Positions 19,566 to 29,203 of a stretch of 35,452 nucleotides of DNA are shown here, one piece after another. This DNA comes from Candidatus Kapaibacterium sp. GTDB lineage: Bacteria; Bacteroidota; Ignavibacteria; Kapaibacteriales; Kapaibacteriaceae. The stretch is taken from NCBI GenBank assembly GCA_030830285.1, contig JAURNF010000037.1, positions 1 through 35,452 on the forward strand. Reading direction: 5' to 3'. A program made the position numbers and the translations under genes. Numbering within the stretch: the first letter of the stretch is position 1; each line of letters opens with the position of its first letter. The notes under the pieces are model-generated. The model saw nothing but the letters and a program-made list of their open reading frames with translations. It was not told the origin of the DNA and searched no databases.

Positions 19566-19655
19566 TTACTTCTTCTTCTTCGCTGCTGCCTTCTTCGGAG
19601 CTGCCTTCTTAGGAGCTGCCTTAGGAGCTGCCTTCTTCGCACCGGCCTTCTTCTC
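19566..19655 (-). repeat. Low-complexity repeat encoding the Lys/Ala/Pro tail of HU
   Basis: Imperfect tandem copies of GGAGCTGCCTTCTT-type units on the plus strand (AAPK/KKAAPK on the coding strand). Confidence 0.75.
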
Positions 19656-19940
19656 ACCGTTCACAACTGCCTTGAGATCAGCACCTGCGCTGAACTTAGC
19701 AACCTTGCGAGCAGCGATCTTGATCGTTGCGCCTGTGAATGGATTACGGCCTGTGCGAGCTGAGCGCTTGCTGACCGTGAATGAACCGAAGCCGATGAGC
19801 GACACGTTGCCGCCCTTACCGAGTTCTGCCTTGATCGCATTGATTGTTGCGTTCAACGCTGTGTCTGCTTGTGACTTGCTGAGACCAGCAGCACCGGCAA
19901 TGGCTTCAATAAGCTCTGCCTTGTTCATGATAAACCCCAC
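19566..19940 (-). CDS. HU-family DNA-binding protein with lysine/alanine-rich C-terminal extension
   Basis: MNKAELIEAIAGAAGLSKSQADTALNATINAIKAELGKGGNVSLIGFGSFTVSKRSARTGRNPFTGATIKIAARKVAKFSAGADLKAVVNG then KKAGAKKAAPKAAPKKAAPKKAAAKKKK. Confidence 0.96.
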   Translation of the reverse strand: MGFIMNKAELIEAIAGAAGLSKSQADTALNATINAIKAELGKGGNVSLIGFGSFTVSKRSARTGRNPFTGATIKIAARKVAKFSAGADLKAVVNGEKKAGAKKAAPKAAPKKAAPKKAAAKKKK

Positions 19941-19973
19941 AAAAAACTGTTGGTAAAAACCAGATGCAGAGCG

Positions 19974-20003
19974 AAAATATCAGCTGTTTATAGGGGTTTT
20001 CAA
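19974..20003 (-). promoter_or_regulatory. Candidate sigma70-like promoter for the HU gene
   Basis: Minus strand TTGAAA (20003-19998), 18-nt spacer, TATTTT (19979-19974), upstream of the ATG at 19940. Confidence 0.4.
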
Positions 20004-20094
20004 GGATGACTTATCCACATCTACCTATTTTACAGGGGTTTCAACGATTTGCCCCCTCAAATGACCTTGTTTTACGGTGTTTTTACGTCATCTA

Positions 20095-20631
20095 TCACAG
20101 CATACTCGGCAAGATGATGCCAAGTGCAAGGAGAGCACGTGAAACAAGTTGTACGGCAATGAATGTTGCGATGCCCGCCAGGATATCATCTCCGATCACC
20201 GCCCATGCCTCTGTCCGATCATTCACATAGCTCATGGGCCAGGGTTTTGCGACGTCGAACACGCGGAACAGAAACACCGCACACGCCCAAAGTGCAAGAC
20301 CATCGTGCGCAGCTGGAGCCAGGAAGACAAGGCTCATACCAGCAGCTTCGTCGACCACAACAACGCTCGGGTCGTGTCCCCACTTTGCTTGAATCTTGCC
20401 AACACTCCACCAACCGAGGGCGATGAATACGACCATCGCCACCGCATATCCAACCTGTAGCGACGTGGTTGAAATACCAAGCTGTGGGAAGAGTAAGGGC
20501 AATGCAGCAGGTATTGCAATGACAACACTACACCATGACCCAGGCATGATGGGAAGCAGGCCTATCCCGCCAACGGTTGCGATATAGTCTGCTGCACCTG
20601 ACAGGTTCGGACGAGGAATGCGTTCAGCCAC
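20095..20631 (-). CDS. pgpA: Phosphatidylglycerophosphatase A
   Basis: IATVGGIGLLPIMPGSWCS, VVVDEAAGMSL, FRVFDVAKPWP. GTG start at 20631 (VAERIPRPNLS) inferred; track ORF extends to 20700. Confidence 0.88.
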   Translation of the reverse strand: MAERIPRPNLSGAADYIATVGGIGLLPIMPGSWCSVVIAIPAALPLLFPQLGISTTSLQVGYAVAMVVFIALGWWSVGKIQAKWGHDPSVVVVDEAAGMSLVFLAPAAHDGLALWACAVFLFRVFDVAKPWPMSYVNDRTEAWAVIGDDILAGIATFIAVQLVSRALLALGIILPSML

Positions 20632-21199
20632 GGGAGAAGATCCTTCTGTTGACGATGATGTAGTGAATGGCGGTGTAGATCGTAAGAAGTGTGACAACAA
20701 GCATCGCTACGCCTGTTACTTCCGATGAGAGCAGATAGAGGTACTCTGTGGAGCTCGGTGACTGCTTGTGTAGCCAAAAGAGAATCAGGGCCCAGGCAAT
20801 GACGACCATCTGCGAGAATGTCTTGACCTTGGCTGCGTACGACGTTTGCATCGCCATGCCGCGATCATCGGCAATGCTTCGCATTGCCGTCACACCAAAA
20901 TCACGAACGATGATCACAACTACCATCCAGAGCGGGACGATGTCGTGGACAACCAACGCGATGAACGCTGAGGTCGTGAGTACCTTATCTGCAAGTGGAT
21001 CGAGAAACACACCATGCGATGTGACCTCGCCGAACTTACGCGCTAGGTAGCCATCAAGCCAGTCAGTAAGGGCGGCAACAAGGTAGATCACAACCGACCA
21101 CGTGACTGCTGTTGGCGAGTCGATGAGAATGCACACTAAGAACACCGGCGCAAGAAAGAGCCGTGAGATGGTCACGATATTGGCGAGTGTGAACGTCAT
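20624..21199 (-). CDS. pgsA: CDP-diacylglycerol-glycerol-3-phosphate 3-phosphatidyltransferase
   Basis: CDP-alcohol phosphatidyltransferase motif DGYLARKFGEVTSHGVFLDPLADKVLT. ATG at 21199 overlaps the tpiA stop. Confidence 0.93.
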   Translation of the reverse strand: MTFTLANIVTISRLFLAPVFLVCILIDSPTAVTWSVVIYLVAALTDWLDGYLARKFGEVTSHGVFLDPLADKVLTTSAFIALVVHDIVPLWMVVVIIVRDFGVTAMRSIADDRGMAMQTSYAAKVKTFSQMVVIAWALILFWLHKQSPSSTEYLYLLSSEVTGVAMLVVTLLTIYTAIHYIIVNRRIFSRG

Positions 21200-21993
21200 T
21201 CTGACCAAGCTGTGCACGCGGCGTTGATAATGGCAAGAAACGTCGTCGATGAAAGCGCCGCACCACCAACAAGGGCGCCGTCGATCTCAGAGCACGCAAA
21301 GTAGTCGGCTGCATTCGTCGCATTAACACTTCCTCCGTAGAGGATCGGTGTGTCTGGTGCCCCATGAGCCGTCAATCGTGATCGAATGAGTGCATGCACT
21401 TCTTGTGCCTGACCAGTGGTCGCGGCAACGCCTGTGCCAATTGCCCAAAGGGGCTCGTATGCAACAACACTCGCATTGAGTGCCTCAGCACCTGCGTACG
21501 TTATGAGTTCGTCGATCTGTTCGGACACGACCTCTGTCGTTCGGCCACGTGCACGTTCGTCTGACGACTCACCGATGCATACAATCGGCCGAAGTCCTGC
21601 ACGCAAAGCGGCAGTAATTTTTCGTGCAATGAGTTCGTTGGTTTCACCGTGAAACTGACGTCGTTCGGAGTGCCCAACGATGACGTCACGACATCCAACA
21701 TCGACGAGCATCGGTGCGCTAACGTCTCCTGTGAATGCCCCAAAAACCTCGTGATGACAGTCTTGCGCGCCACAGCGAATCACAGACGCCTTCTTTGAAC
21801 CATGTGTACCATGATTTCCACTGAGACGCACTGCCGTATCGCTGATCCACGGAAACGGTGGGCATACCACAATGTCGATGTGCGATGGTATGACGCGAGC
21901 ATCAACTTCCTGCTGAACTTCCTCGACGAGACGCGACGCTTCGTGCATCAGCGTATTCATCTTCCAATTCCCAGCCACAATCCGTTGCTTCAT
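21196..21993 (-). CDS. tpiA: Triosephosphate isomerase
   Basis: VAGNWKMN, VIVGHSERR, AYEPLWAIGTG, ILYGGSVNATNAADYF, GALVGGAAL. Confidence 0.98.
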   Translation of the reverse strand: MKQRIVAGNWKMNTLMHEASRLVEEVQQEVDARVIPSHIDIVVCPPFPWISDTAVRLSGNHGTHGSKKASVIRCGAQDCHHEVFGAFTGDVSAPMLVDVGCRDVIVGHSERRQFHGETNELIARKITAALRAGLRPIVCIGESSDERARGRTTEVVSEQIDELITYAGAEALNASVVAYEPLWAIGTGVAATTGQAQEVHALIRSRLTAHGAPDTPILYGGSVNATNAADYFACSEIDGALVGGAALSSTTFLAIINAACTAWSE

Positions 21994-22553
21994 TGCTGAT
22001 GCACTCCTCGTACACGAAAGATGCGGTAATCCGTAAGGTATTGATCCGACTCAAACCCGATGCCGTCGATGTGTTCCGCGGGGGTATCAATCTGAACAGG
22101 CTGATCAGAACGGACGCGCTGCGCAGCATGCGACCACGTGAGCTTCGATGTGCGTAGTGTCGTTTGGGATGAATCCGAGACCACCACAACCGACCCGAAT
22201 GCGGTCATGTCACGCGTGCGATCATCGATCACAACCGAGTCGCATGTGAGCCGTGCACCCACGATGGTGCTCCGTCGCTGGTAAAACACTACTCTGACGT
22301 TACCGACGAGCTCAGTTTGCTGGACATCCTCGCGGACGCGCCCAACATCGGCTTGTACACGCGCTCGTACATACGATGAATCCGCAAGCATAATGTCGAC
22401 GTCATACGACACGTGCGTTGGTGATCGCAGAAAGGGATCGTTCTTCACCTGCGTTGCTGCGGTGCGCTCTCGGCACGCCGACAACCCCACCATCAACGTA
22501 AGTGCAACGGCGACGCCAAGTATCGTTCGTACGTGGGACATGCTGACCGTCAT
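21990..22553 (-). CDS. lptC: LptC-like LPS export protein with lipobox-like N-terminus
   Basis: MTVSMSHVRTILGVAVALTLMVGLSACRERT; LptC-like body (VSYDVDIMLADSSYVRARVQADVGRV, RLTCDSVVIDDRTRDMTAFGSVVVVSDS); adjacent to kdsA. ATG at 22553 overlaps the kdsA stop. Confidence 0.8.
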   Translation of the reverse strand: MTVSMSHVRTILGVAVALTLMVGLSACRERTAATQVKNDPFLRSPTHVSYDVDIMLADSSYVRARVQADVGRVREDVQQTELVGNVRVVFYQRRSTIVGARLTCDSVVIDDRTRDMTAFGSVVVVSDSSQTTLRTSKLTWSHAAQRVRSDQPVQIDTPAEHIDGIGFESDQYLTDYRIFRVRGVHQQ

Positions 22554-23350
22554 GCGTGATGCCAATAGCGTAACACCATACGGATAAACGCATCGACCTC
22601 CTGCAGAGGTAGCTGTGTAGCAGCATCACTCTTAGCCTGCACTGGGTCAGGATGCGTCTCAAAAAACAACCCATCGATGCCTGCCGCTGCTGCTGCTCTT
22701 GCCAGCGCTGGGATGAACTCACGGTTACCACCCGATTGCGCCCCGGCAGATGGACGTTGCACGCTGTGCGTGGCATCGAAGATTACTGGGTGACCAGACT
22801 GTGCCATGATTGCCAGCGAACGGTAGTCAACCACGAGATCATGGTACCCGAATGTCGTCCCACGTTCTGTGAGCCAGACCGACGAGTTACCGGCCGCAGT
22901 AACCTTTGCCGCAGCTTTCGCCATATCGTCGGGCGCCATGAACTGCGCCTTCTTGATGTTCACGGTCTTCCCTGTTGCGGCAGCTGCCTCGAGCAGCGAA
23001 GTTTGGCGGCTCAAGAAGGCCGGGATTTGCAGTACATCGACATAGTTGGCTGCAAGCGCTGCTTCATGATCTGCATGGATATCGGTGATGACGCGAACAC
23101 CAATACTATCGCCAGCTTCACGCAGGTACGACAACGCCAATTCGTCGCCAATTCCCTGAAATGATCCAGCGCTTGTGCGGTTCGCTTTGCGATAGGATCC
23201 CTTGAGTACCAACTCCACGGGAAGGTCGCTGCACACGCGTGCTAGATGTTCTGCGACCTGCATGATGAGGTCGCGAGATTCAACCAGGCATGGACCGGCA
23301 ATGATGATCGGTCGTTTCGATGTTGTCTCCATAGCGTCGAAATTATCCAT
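22550..23350 (-). CDS. kdsA: 3-deoxy-8-phosphooctulonate synthase (KDO8P synthase)
   Basis: IIIAGPCLVESRDLIMQVAEHL, FKGSYRKANRTS-type motif (LKGSYRKANRTSAGSFQGIG), VITDIHADHEAALAANYVDVLQIPAFLSRQTSLLEAAAATGKTVNIKKAQFMAP. Confidence 0.97.
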   Translation of the reverse strand: MDNFDAMETTSKRPIIIAGPCLVESRDLIMQVAEHLARVCSDLPVELVLKGSYRKANRTSAGSFQGIGDELALSYLREAGDSIGVRVITDIHADHEAALAANYVDVLQIPAFLSRQTSLLEAAAATGKTVNIKKAQFMAPDDMAKAAAKVTAAGNSSVWLTERGTTFGYHDLVVDYRSLAIMAQSGHPVIFDATHSVQRPSAGAQSGGNREFIPALARAAAAAGIDGLFFETHPDPVQAKSDAATQLPLQEVDAFIRMVLRYWHHA

Positions 23351-23377
23351 TAAATTGGGGCCAGCTGCAAAGAGATC

Positions 23378-26242
23378 ATGACCGCACGCCCCGACAATAT
23401 CCCCCTTCGCCGTCGATCAGGCGGCGACACCCGTCCCCCAAGTGACGAGGAATCGCCCCGTCCACAGCAACGAACCTTGAATGATGAGCATCAACGGCTC
23501 CGTCGTTTCAAGATCATCGCAGTACTCCTGGGAATCACAGGAGTCTTAATGTTCATCGCCCTCGTCTCCTACACAGCGAAGGACGAGGCGAACGCACAGC
23601 TCACGCTCAAGGATATGGTCGGCGTGATTCGTGGCGATGAAGCTTTGCGACTCAAATTCGATACCACGTATAACTGGCTCGGACTTCTGGGTGCGGTTGT
23701 CGCGCACTGGATGTACACATCAACGATCGGTGTGTGGTCTATTGCACTCCCCGTGCTGATGATGTTCTGGGCATATGACGTGTTTCGGTTCCAGCGCATC
23801 ACCCCGCTTATCGCCAGACGGTCAATCGTGGCATTAGCATGCGCCGTTTCCGTGTCGGCCGTTCTTGGAACGCTACAGCCACTTGAGTTCTTTCAGTGGC
23901 TTCCACGCGAGAGTTGTGGAGCAATCGGACAGTTTCTCGGCGGGGTTACATCGCAGTTCATTGGTCGGATCGGCAGCACGATTATCTGGCTCGCCGTGCT
24001 TGGATTCGTAAGCATCATGGGATTCGAGCTCGACGTCACTGCGGTGAGTTCCAAGCTCAAGGCAGCCTTTGCGGGATTTGGGAATCTGGATCTGCGCACT
24101 GCCTTCCGCAAGGATGCGGATGAGTCAGACGACGAAGATGAAGAAGATGCTGACGACGGCGATGACACTATCGATGAAGACGACGTTGAACAGACTGAAG
24201 TTCCAGCTGTGCAACGCCGCACCACGCTTGGTGAACGTATTCAACGTCCAGTGCTTGACGCATCCACTATCGACGAGGATGAACCTGCGGCTGCACTTCC
24301 ACGCGTTCCGCTTGTCCCGACGCCTTCTCCCGATGCAATCCCTGCAGAGGGTCGCCAACTTTCGAGCTCAGTAAAGATTCTACGTCCAACCAAGACCGAT
24401 ACTCCACGAGCTGAACCACCGATCGCTGCGAGTTCTCTTGTGCAGCCGTCTGTGATCAACGAACCACCATCGGTGGACATCAGCGATATCCAGAAGAAGC
24501 TGCAGGAGCTTCATCCAAAGCGCGACATCACGCTTCAGGATGTGGATGAAGATGCGAGCATTGCTCCCCCGGCTTCACGGGTCTCGAATACCCTTGCCTC
24601 TCACGCAGTACACACGGATGACGATGATGACGAGGAGCTCACCGACGATGTCCTGCCAGCCCAGCCATCACCAGTAAGTATTCAGAAGCCCCTTACCGTA
24701 ACGGTGCAGGATACGCTGTTCCCTGTTGAGCCTGAGATACAGTTGTCGAACCGCACGCTGTATGACGAAGAGATCGTCTACAAGCCGCCGCCCGGCACGT
24801 TGCTGGTTGATTTGAAGGATGAGGCAGCGGTTGACGATGGAGAGCTTGAAGCGAATGCACGAACACTTCAGGAGAAGCTCGAGACATTCCGTGTGCGGAT
24901 TGAGAATCTGACGGTCACTCCGGGACCAGTTGTTACGCAGTATGAGTTCGTTCCTGCGTCTGGTATCAAGGTTTCGCAGATCGCCTCATTGTCTGATGAC
25001 ATCGCGCTTGCCTTGAAGGCACAGGGCGTACGGATTATTGCGCCGATCCCTGGGAAGGGTACCGTTGGTATCGAGATTCCAAACAACAACCCGTCGATCA
25101 TTCGCTTTAGCTCGATCATTAAATCGCCAAAGTATCACAACCCAGAAATCAAGCTTCCGCTTGCAATGGGTAAGACAGTGATTGGTGAAGTGTTCTGTGC
25201 TGATCTTACCAAGATGCCACACCTACTGATCGCCGGTGCAACGGGTAAGGGTAAGTCGGTAGGTATCAACACGATCATCGCATCGCTGTTGTATCGCATG
25301 CATCCGCGCGATCTCAAGTTCGTGATTGTCGACCCAAAGCGTGTCGAGATGACGCTCTACGCTGCGCTGCGTGATCACTATCTCGCTGTATCACCAGACA
25401 TCAATGAGTCGATCGTCACATCACCACATAACGCGGTGATCGTTCTTAAAGCGCTTGTTGAAGAGATGCAGCAGCGATTCAGCATTCTTGCAGCCGCTGG
25501 ACAGCGCAACATTTCTGACTACAATCAGAAGGTGCGCGATGGCAAGATCAAGGACAAGGGTGGCATCATCCACCGTCCTATGCCATTCATCGTAGTCATT
25601 ATCGACGAGCTTGCCGACTTGATGATGACGGCGTCGAAAGAAGTAGAAGAACCAATCTGTCGTCTTGCCCAGTTGGCACGTGCTGTTGGCATTCACTGTA
25701 TCGTAGCTACACAACGTCCGAGTGTCGACGTTGTCACTGGTTTGATCAAGGCCAACTTCCCTGCCCGGATCGCCTATCAGGTTTCGTCACGCATCGATTC
25801 GCGGACGATCCTTGACGGAACTGGTGCCGAGCATTTGATCGGTAACGGCGACATGCTTTTTGCCCCGGGCAACACCCCGATGCCGATCCGGATGCAAAAC
25901 GCGTTTATCTCGACGGAAGAAGTTGAAGCCATCTGCGAGTGGATTGGTGGTCAAGAGGGATACTCTACGCCATACATGCTGCCGTCGATTAACAAGCGTG
26001 GTGGCGGTGCAGGTGCCAGCGATGGTGACCACGACGTGCTATTCGAAGATGCGGCACGGATCTTCATTCAGCTCCAGCAAGCAAGCACGTCGACACTGCA
26101 ACGGCGTTTGAAAATCGGCTATGCACGCGCTGCACGCATCGTGGACGAGCTCGAAATGGCCGGAATCGTGGGTCCACCGGACGGATCGCGTGGTCGCCCA
26201 GTCTTACTCCAGAGCGAGTCAGAATTAGAAGCATATCTGTAA
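23378..26242 (+). CDS. ftsK: DNA translocase FtsK/SpoIIIE
   Basis: N-terminal TM segments, acidic linker, FtsK motor (HLLIAGATGKGKSVGINTIIASLLY, FVIVDPKRVEM, VVIIDELADLMM, VATQRPSVDVVTGLIKANFPARIAYQV), C-terminal gamma-like wHTH. Confidence 0.97.
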   Translation: MTARPDNIPLRRRSGGDTRPPSDEESPRPQQRTLNDEHQRLRRFKIIAVLLGITGVLMFIALVSYTAKDEANAQLTLKDMVGVIRGDEALRLKFDTTYNWLGLLGAVVAHWMYTSTIGVWSIALPVLMMFWAYDVFRFQRITPLIARRSIVALACAVSVSAVLGTLQPLEFFQWLPRESCGAIGQFLGGVTSQFIGRIGSTIIWLAVLGFVSIMGFELDVTAVSSKLKAAFAGFGNLDLRTAFRKDADESDDEDEEDADDGDDTIDEDDVEQTEVPAVQRRTTLGERIQRPVLDASTIDEDEPAAALPRVPLVPTPSPDAIPAEGRQLSSSVKILRPTKTDTPRAEPPIAASSLVQPSVINEPPSVDISDIQKKLQELHPKRDITLQDVDEDASIAPPASRVSNTLASHAVHTDDDDDEELTDDVLPAQPSPVSIQKPLTVTVQDTLFPVEPEIQLSNRTLYDEEIVYKPPPGTLLVDLKDEAAVDDGELEANARTLQEKLETFRVRIENLTVTPGPVVTQYEFVPASGIKVSQIASLSDDIALALKAQGVRIIAPIPGKGTVGIEIPNNNPSIIRFSSIIKSPKYHNPEIKLPLAMGKTVIGEVFCADLTKMPHLLIAGATGKGKSVGINTIIASLLYRMHPRDLKFVIVDPKRVEMTLYAALRDHYLAVSPDINESIVTSPHNAVIVLKALVEEMQQRFSILAAAGQRNISDYNQKVRDGKIKDKGGIIHRPMPFIVVIIDELADLMMTASKEVEEPICRLAQLARAVGIHCIVATQRPSVDVVTGLIKANFPARIAYQVSSRIDSRTILDGTGAEHLIGNGDMLFAPGNTPMPIRMQNAFISTEEVEAICEWIGGQEGYSTPYMLPSINKRGGGAGASDGDHDVLFEDAARIFIQLQQASTSTLQRRLKIGYARAARIVDELEMAGIVGPPDGSRGRPVLLQSESELEAYL

Positions 26243-26287
26243 GCCTGGTTCGTAGCTTTGTGGGTTTCCCCCACGGTCGCCACACGT

Positions 26288-29203
26288 ATGTCGCAGGAAT
26301 TGCCACAACTCGACGAGACGATTCACGAACACACGCAGATACGCGTGGTTGGTGCGCGCGAGCACAACCTCAAGGATGTGCGTGTTGACATTCCGCGCGA
26401 TCAGCTCACGGTGATTACCGGACTCAGCGGATCAGGTAAGTCATCATTGGCCTTTGACACAGTCTACGCCGAAGGTCAGCGCCGCTATGTCGAATGCATG
26501 TCGTCGTATGCTCGACAGTTTCTCGGCGTGATGAAGAAGCCCGATGTTGATCTGATCGAAGGTCTATCACCCGCAATTTCGATCGAGCAGAAGAGCGTCG
26601 GTATGAGTCCGCGCTCAACGGTGGGAACCGTAACCGAGATCTACGACTACATCCGACTTCTCTTCGCGAAGGTCGGAACCCAGTATTGCGTATCGTGTGA
26701 GATCCCAGTAAAGCAGCAGACGATTGATCAGATCCTTGATACGATCCTTGCCCAACCAGCGGGAACACGACTCCAGATTTTGAGTCCAGTCGTGAAGGGA
26801 CGTAAGGGTCACTATCGCGAAGTCTTCGATCAGTTTCGTCGTCAGGGATTCACACGTGTGCGCGTCGATGGTGAACTTCAAGAGATTACCGAAGGCATGC
26901 AGCTTGCGCGCTACAAGGTGCATACGATTGAACTTGTGATCGACCGTCTAACCGTCGACCCAGAGTCGCCCCGACGATTGCGCGAGAGCATCGAGACGGC
27001 ACTACAACTTGGCGAGGGCGGACTGACTGTGTTGATTGAAGAGGCACCTGAGACATGGTCAGATCGCTTCTTCAGTACACAGTATGCATGTCCACAATGC
27101 GGCACGTCCTACGAAACTCCTGCGCCGAACATGTTCTCATTCAACTCCCCGTTTGGTGCATGTGGAACGTGCGAGGGGTTGGGAGAATCGTTCGACTTTG
27201 ATCCTGCACTCGTCATTCCGGATCTATCGCTAACGATCGAAGCTGGTGGTATTGCCCCGCTTGGAAAGCGACGTGAAACGTGGCTCTGGAAACAGGTTAT
27301 CTCCTGGTGTGATCATGCGAGCATTTCGCTCACTGCACCAATTGCCGATCTCGCTCCTGAAGCACTAGCATCTGTGCTCTATGGCTTGGAGGACGCAACA
27401 GTGCAGGTGGCATACGGTGGATCGAATGTCAAGCATTCGTATATCGGTGTGTTGCCATCGTTGCGTCATCAATACGAACAGACAACCACTGCCACGGTAC
27501 GTAGATCAATCGAACGGTACTTTGCAACAATTACCTGTCGCGAATGCAACGGCGCACGTCTCAAAAGGAGCCACCTCCACATTCGTGTTGCAGATGCTAA
27601 CATCCATCGCGTTTGTCAGTCCGACATCGATACGTCGGAGTCTTGGTTCTCGGACCTCTCTGACCAACTGCAACAGCGGCAACGCCTAATTGCAGCGCCT
27701 ATTCTCAAGGAAATCACAGCGCGACTGAGTTTCCTCCGCGAAGTAGGTCTTGGCTATCTCACGCTCGAACGCAGTGCTAAGTCGCTCTCTGGTGGAGAGT
27801 CGCAGCGAATACGCCTTGCATCGCAAATCGGCTCGCAACTTGTTGGCGTAACCTATGTGCTCGATGAGCCAAGTATCGGACTTCATCAACACGACAATCA
27901 AAAGCTCATTGCATCACTCAAGCGTCTGCGTGATCTCGGCAACACCATCGTTGTGGTCGAGCATGATCGTGAGATGATTGAAGAAGCAGACCATGTCATA
28001 GACATTGGACCAGGTGCTGGTGTGCATGGCGGTGAGGTGATCTCATCATTCGCCGGTGGTGTATCTCGATCCTCATCAAAGGACATTCGAGCGCTTCAAG
28101 GATACGATCGATCCCTGACCCTGCAGTATCTGTCGGGCTCACGCTCTATCGACATCCTCCGCGAACGTCGCATCGGAAATGGCAAACACCTGCGCCTCGT
28201 CGGAGCACGAGGACATAATCTCCACAACGTAACACTCGAGATACCGCTCGGCACCCTTACGTGCGTGACAGGTATGAGTGGATCTGGAAAGAGCACGCTC
28301 ATTAATGACACGCTCTATCCCATCCTCTCTCGACACTTCTACCGATCAGAGGCGGTCCCGATGCCGCATGATCGCATCGAAGGACTTGAGCACATCGACA
28401 AGGTGATCGAGATCGATCAGACGCCTATCGGGCGCACACCACGATCGAACCCAGCGACGTATACCGGACTCTTCACACAGATTCGCGACTTCTTCACGAT
28501 GCTTCCTGAGTCGAAGATTCGGGGATACCAAGCAGGACGTTTCAGCTTTAATGTTACGGGCGGACGTTGTGAAGAGTGCGAGGGTGTTGGCATTCGGAAG
28601 ATCGAAATGAACTTCTTGCCGGATGTCTACGTGCCATGCGATACATGCGGTGGAAAGCGATACAACGCCGAGACGCTCTCGGTGCGCTTCAAGGGTAAAT
28701 CGATATCGGATGTCCTGGAGATGACCGTCGAAGAGGCGTTTGCGTTCTTCACCGACATACCTCGCATTAAAGCCAAATTGAGCGCATTGATGGACGTAGG
28801 CCTGACCTATATTAAACTCGGTCAGCAAGCACCGACACTCTCTGGTGGAGAAGCCCAGCGTGTCAAGCTTGCAACCGAGCTCTCGAAGGTTGGCACCGGC
28901 AAGACAATGTACCTATTGGATGAACCCACAACCGGGTTGCATTTTGAGGATACAGCCGTACTTCTGCGTCTACTCAACCGCCTGGTCGATAAGGGGAACA
29001 CCGTTGTTGTGATTGAGCACAACCTCGACGTGATTGCCTTTGCTGATCATATTGTTGACCTTGGTCCAGGGGGAGGTCGAGACGGTGGACGAATTGTTGC
29101 CAGTGGGACACCCGAACACTTGGCCACCGCGGGCGAGAGTATCACTGGACGGTATGTCGGGCTCGAACTTGAACAAGCACGCAAGTCATCACACAACACG
29201 TAG
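26288..29203 (+). CDS. uvrA: Excinuclease ABC subunit A
   Basis: RVVGAREHNLKDVRVDIPRDQLTVITGLSGSGKSSLAFDTVYAEGQRRYVE, two LSGGE(S/A)QR signatures, RCEECEGVGIRKIEMNFLPDVYVPCDTCGGKRYN zinc region. Confidence 0.98.
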   Translation: MSQELPQLDETIHEHTQIRVVGAREHNLKDVRVDIPRDQLTVITGLSGSGKSSLAFDTVYAEGQRRYVECMSSYARQFLGVMKKPDVDLIEGLSPAISIEQKSVGMSPRSTVGTVTEIYDYIRLLFAKVGTQYCVSCEIPVKQQTIDQILDTILAQPAGTRLQILSPVVKGRKGHYREVFDQFRRQGFTRVRVDGELQEITEGMQLARYKVHTIELVIDRLTVDPESPRRLRESIETALQLGEGGLTVLIEEAPETWSDRFFSTQYACPQCGTSYETPAPNMFSFNSPFGACGTCEGLGESFDFDPALVIPDLSLTIEAGGIAPLGKRRETWLWKQVISWCDHASISLTAPIADLAPEALASVLYGLEDATVQVAYGGSNVKHSYIGVLPSLRHQYEQTTTATVRRSIERYFATITCRECNGARLKRSHLHIRVADANIHRVCQSDIDTSESWFSDLSDQLQQRQRLIAAPILKEITARLSFLREVGLGYLTLERSAKSLSGGESQRIRLASQIGSQLVGVTYVLDEPSIGLHQHDNQKLIASLKRLRDLGNTIVVVEHDREMIEEADHVIDIGPGAGVHGGEVISSFAGGVSRSSSKDIRALQGYDRSLTLQYLSGSRSIDILRERRIGNGKHLRLVGARGHNLHNVTLEIPLGTLTCVTGMSGSGKSTLINDTLYPILSRHFYRSEAVPMPHDRIEGLEHIDKVIEIDQTPIGRTPRSNPATYTGLFTQIRDFFTMLPESKIRGYQAGRFSFNVTGGRCEECEGVGIRKIEMNFLPDVYVPCDTCGGKRYNAETLSVRFKGKSISDVLEMTVEEAFAFFTDIPRIKAKLSALMDVGLTYIKLGQQAPTLSGGEAQRVKLATELSKVGTGKTMYLLDEPTTGLHFEDTAVLLRLLNRLVDKGNTVVVIEHNLDVIAFADHIVDLGPGGGRDGGRIVASGTPEHLATAGESITGRYVGLELEQARKSSHNT

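Noticed and set aside
26260-26274. GTGGG-TTTCC-CCCAC hairpin in the ftsK-uvrA gap as a terminator
   Set aside because: 5-bp stem without a U-tract; short enough to be chance.
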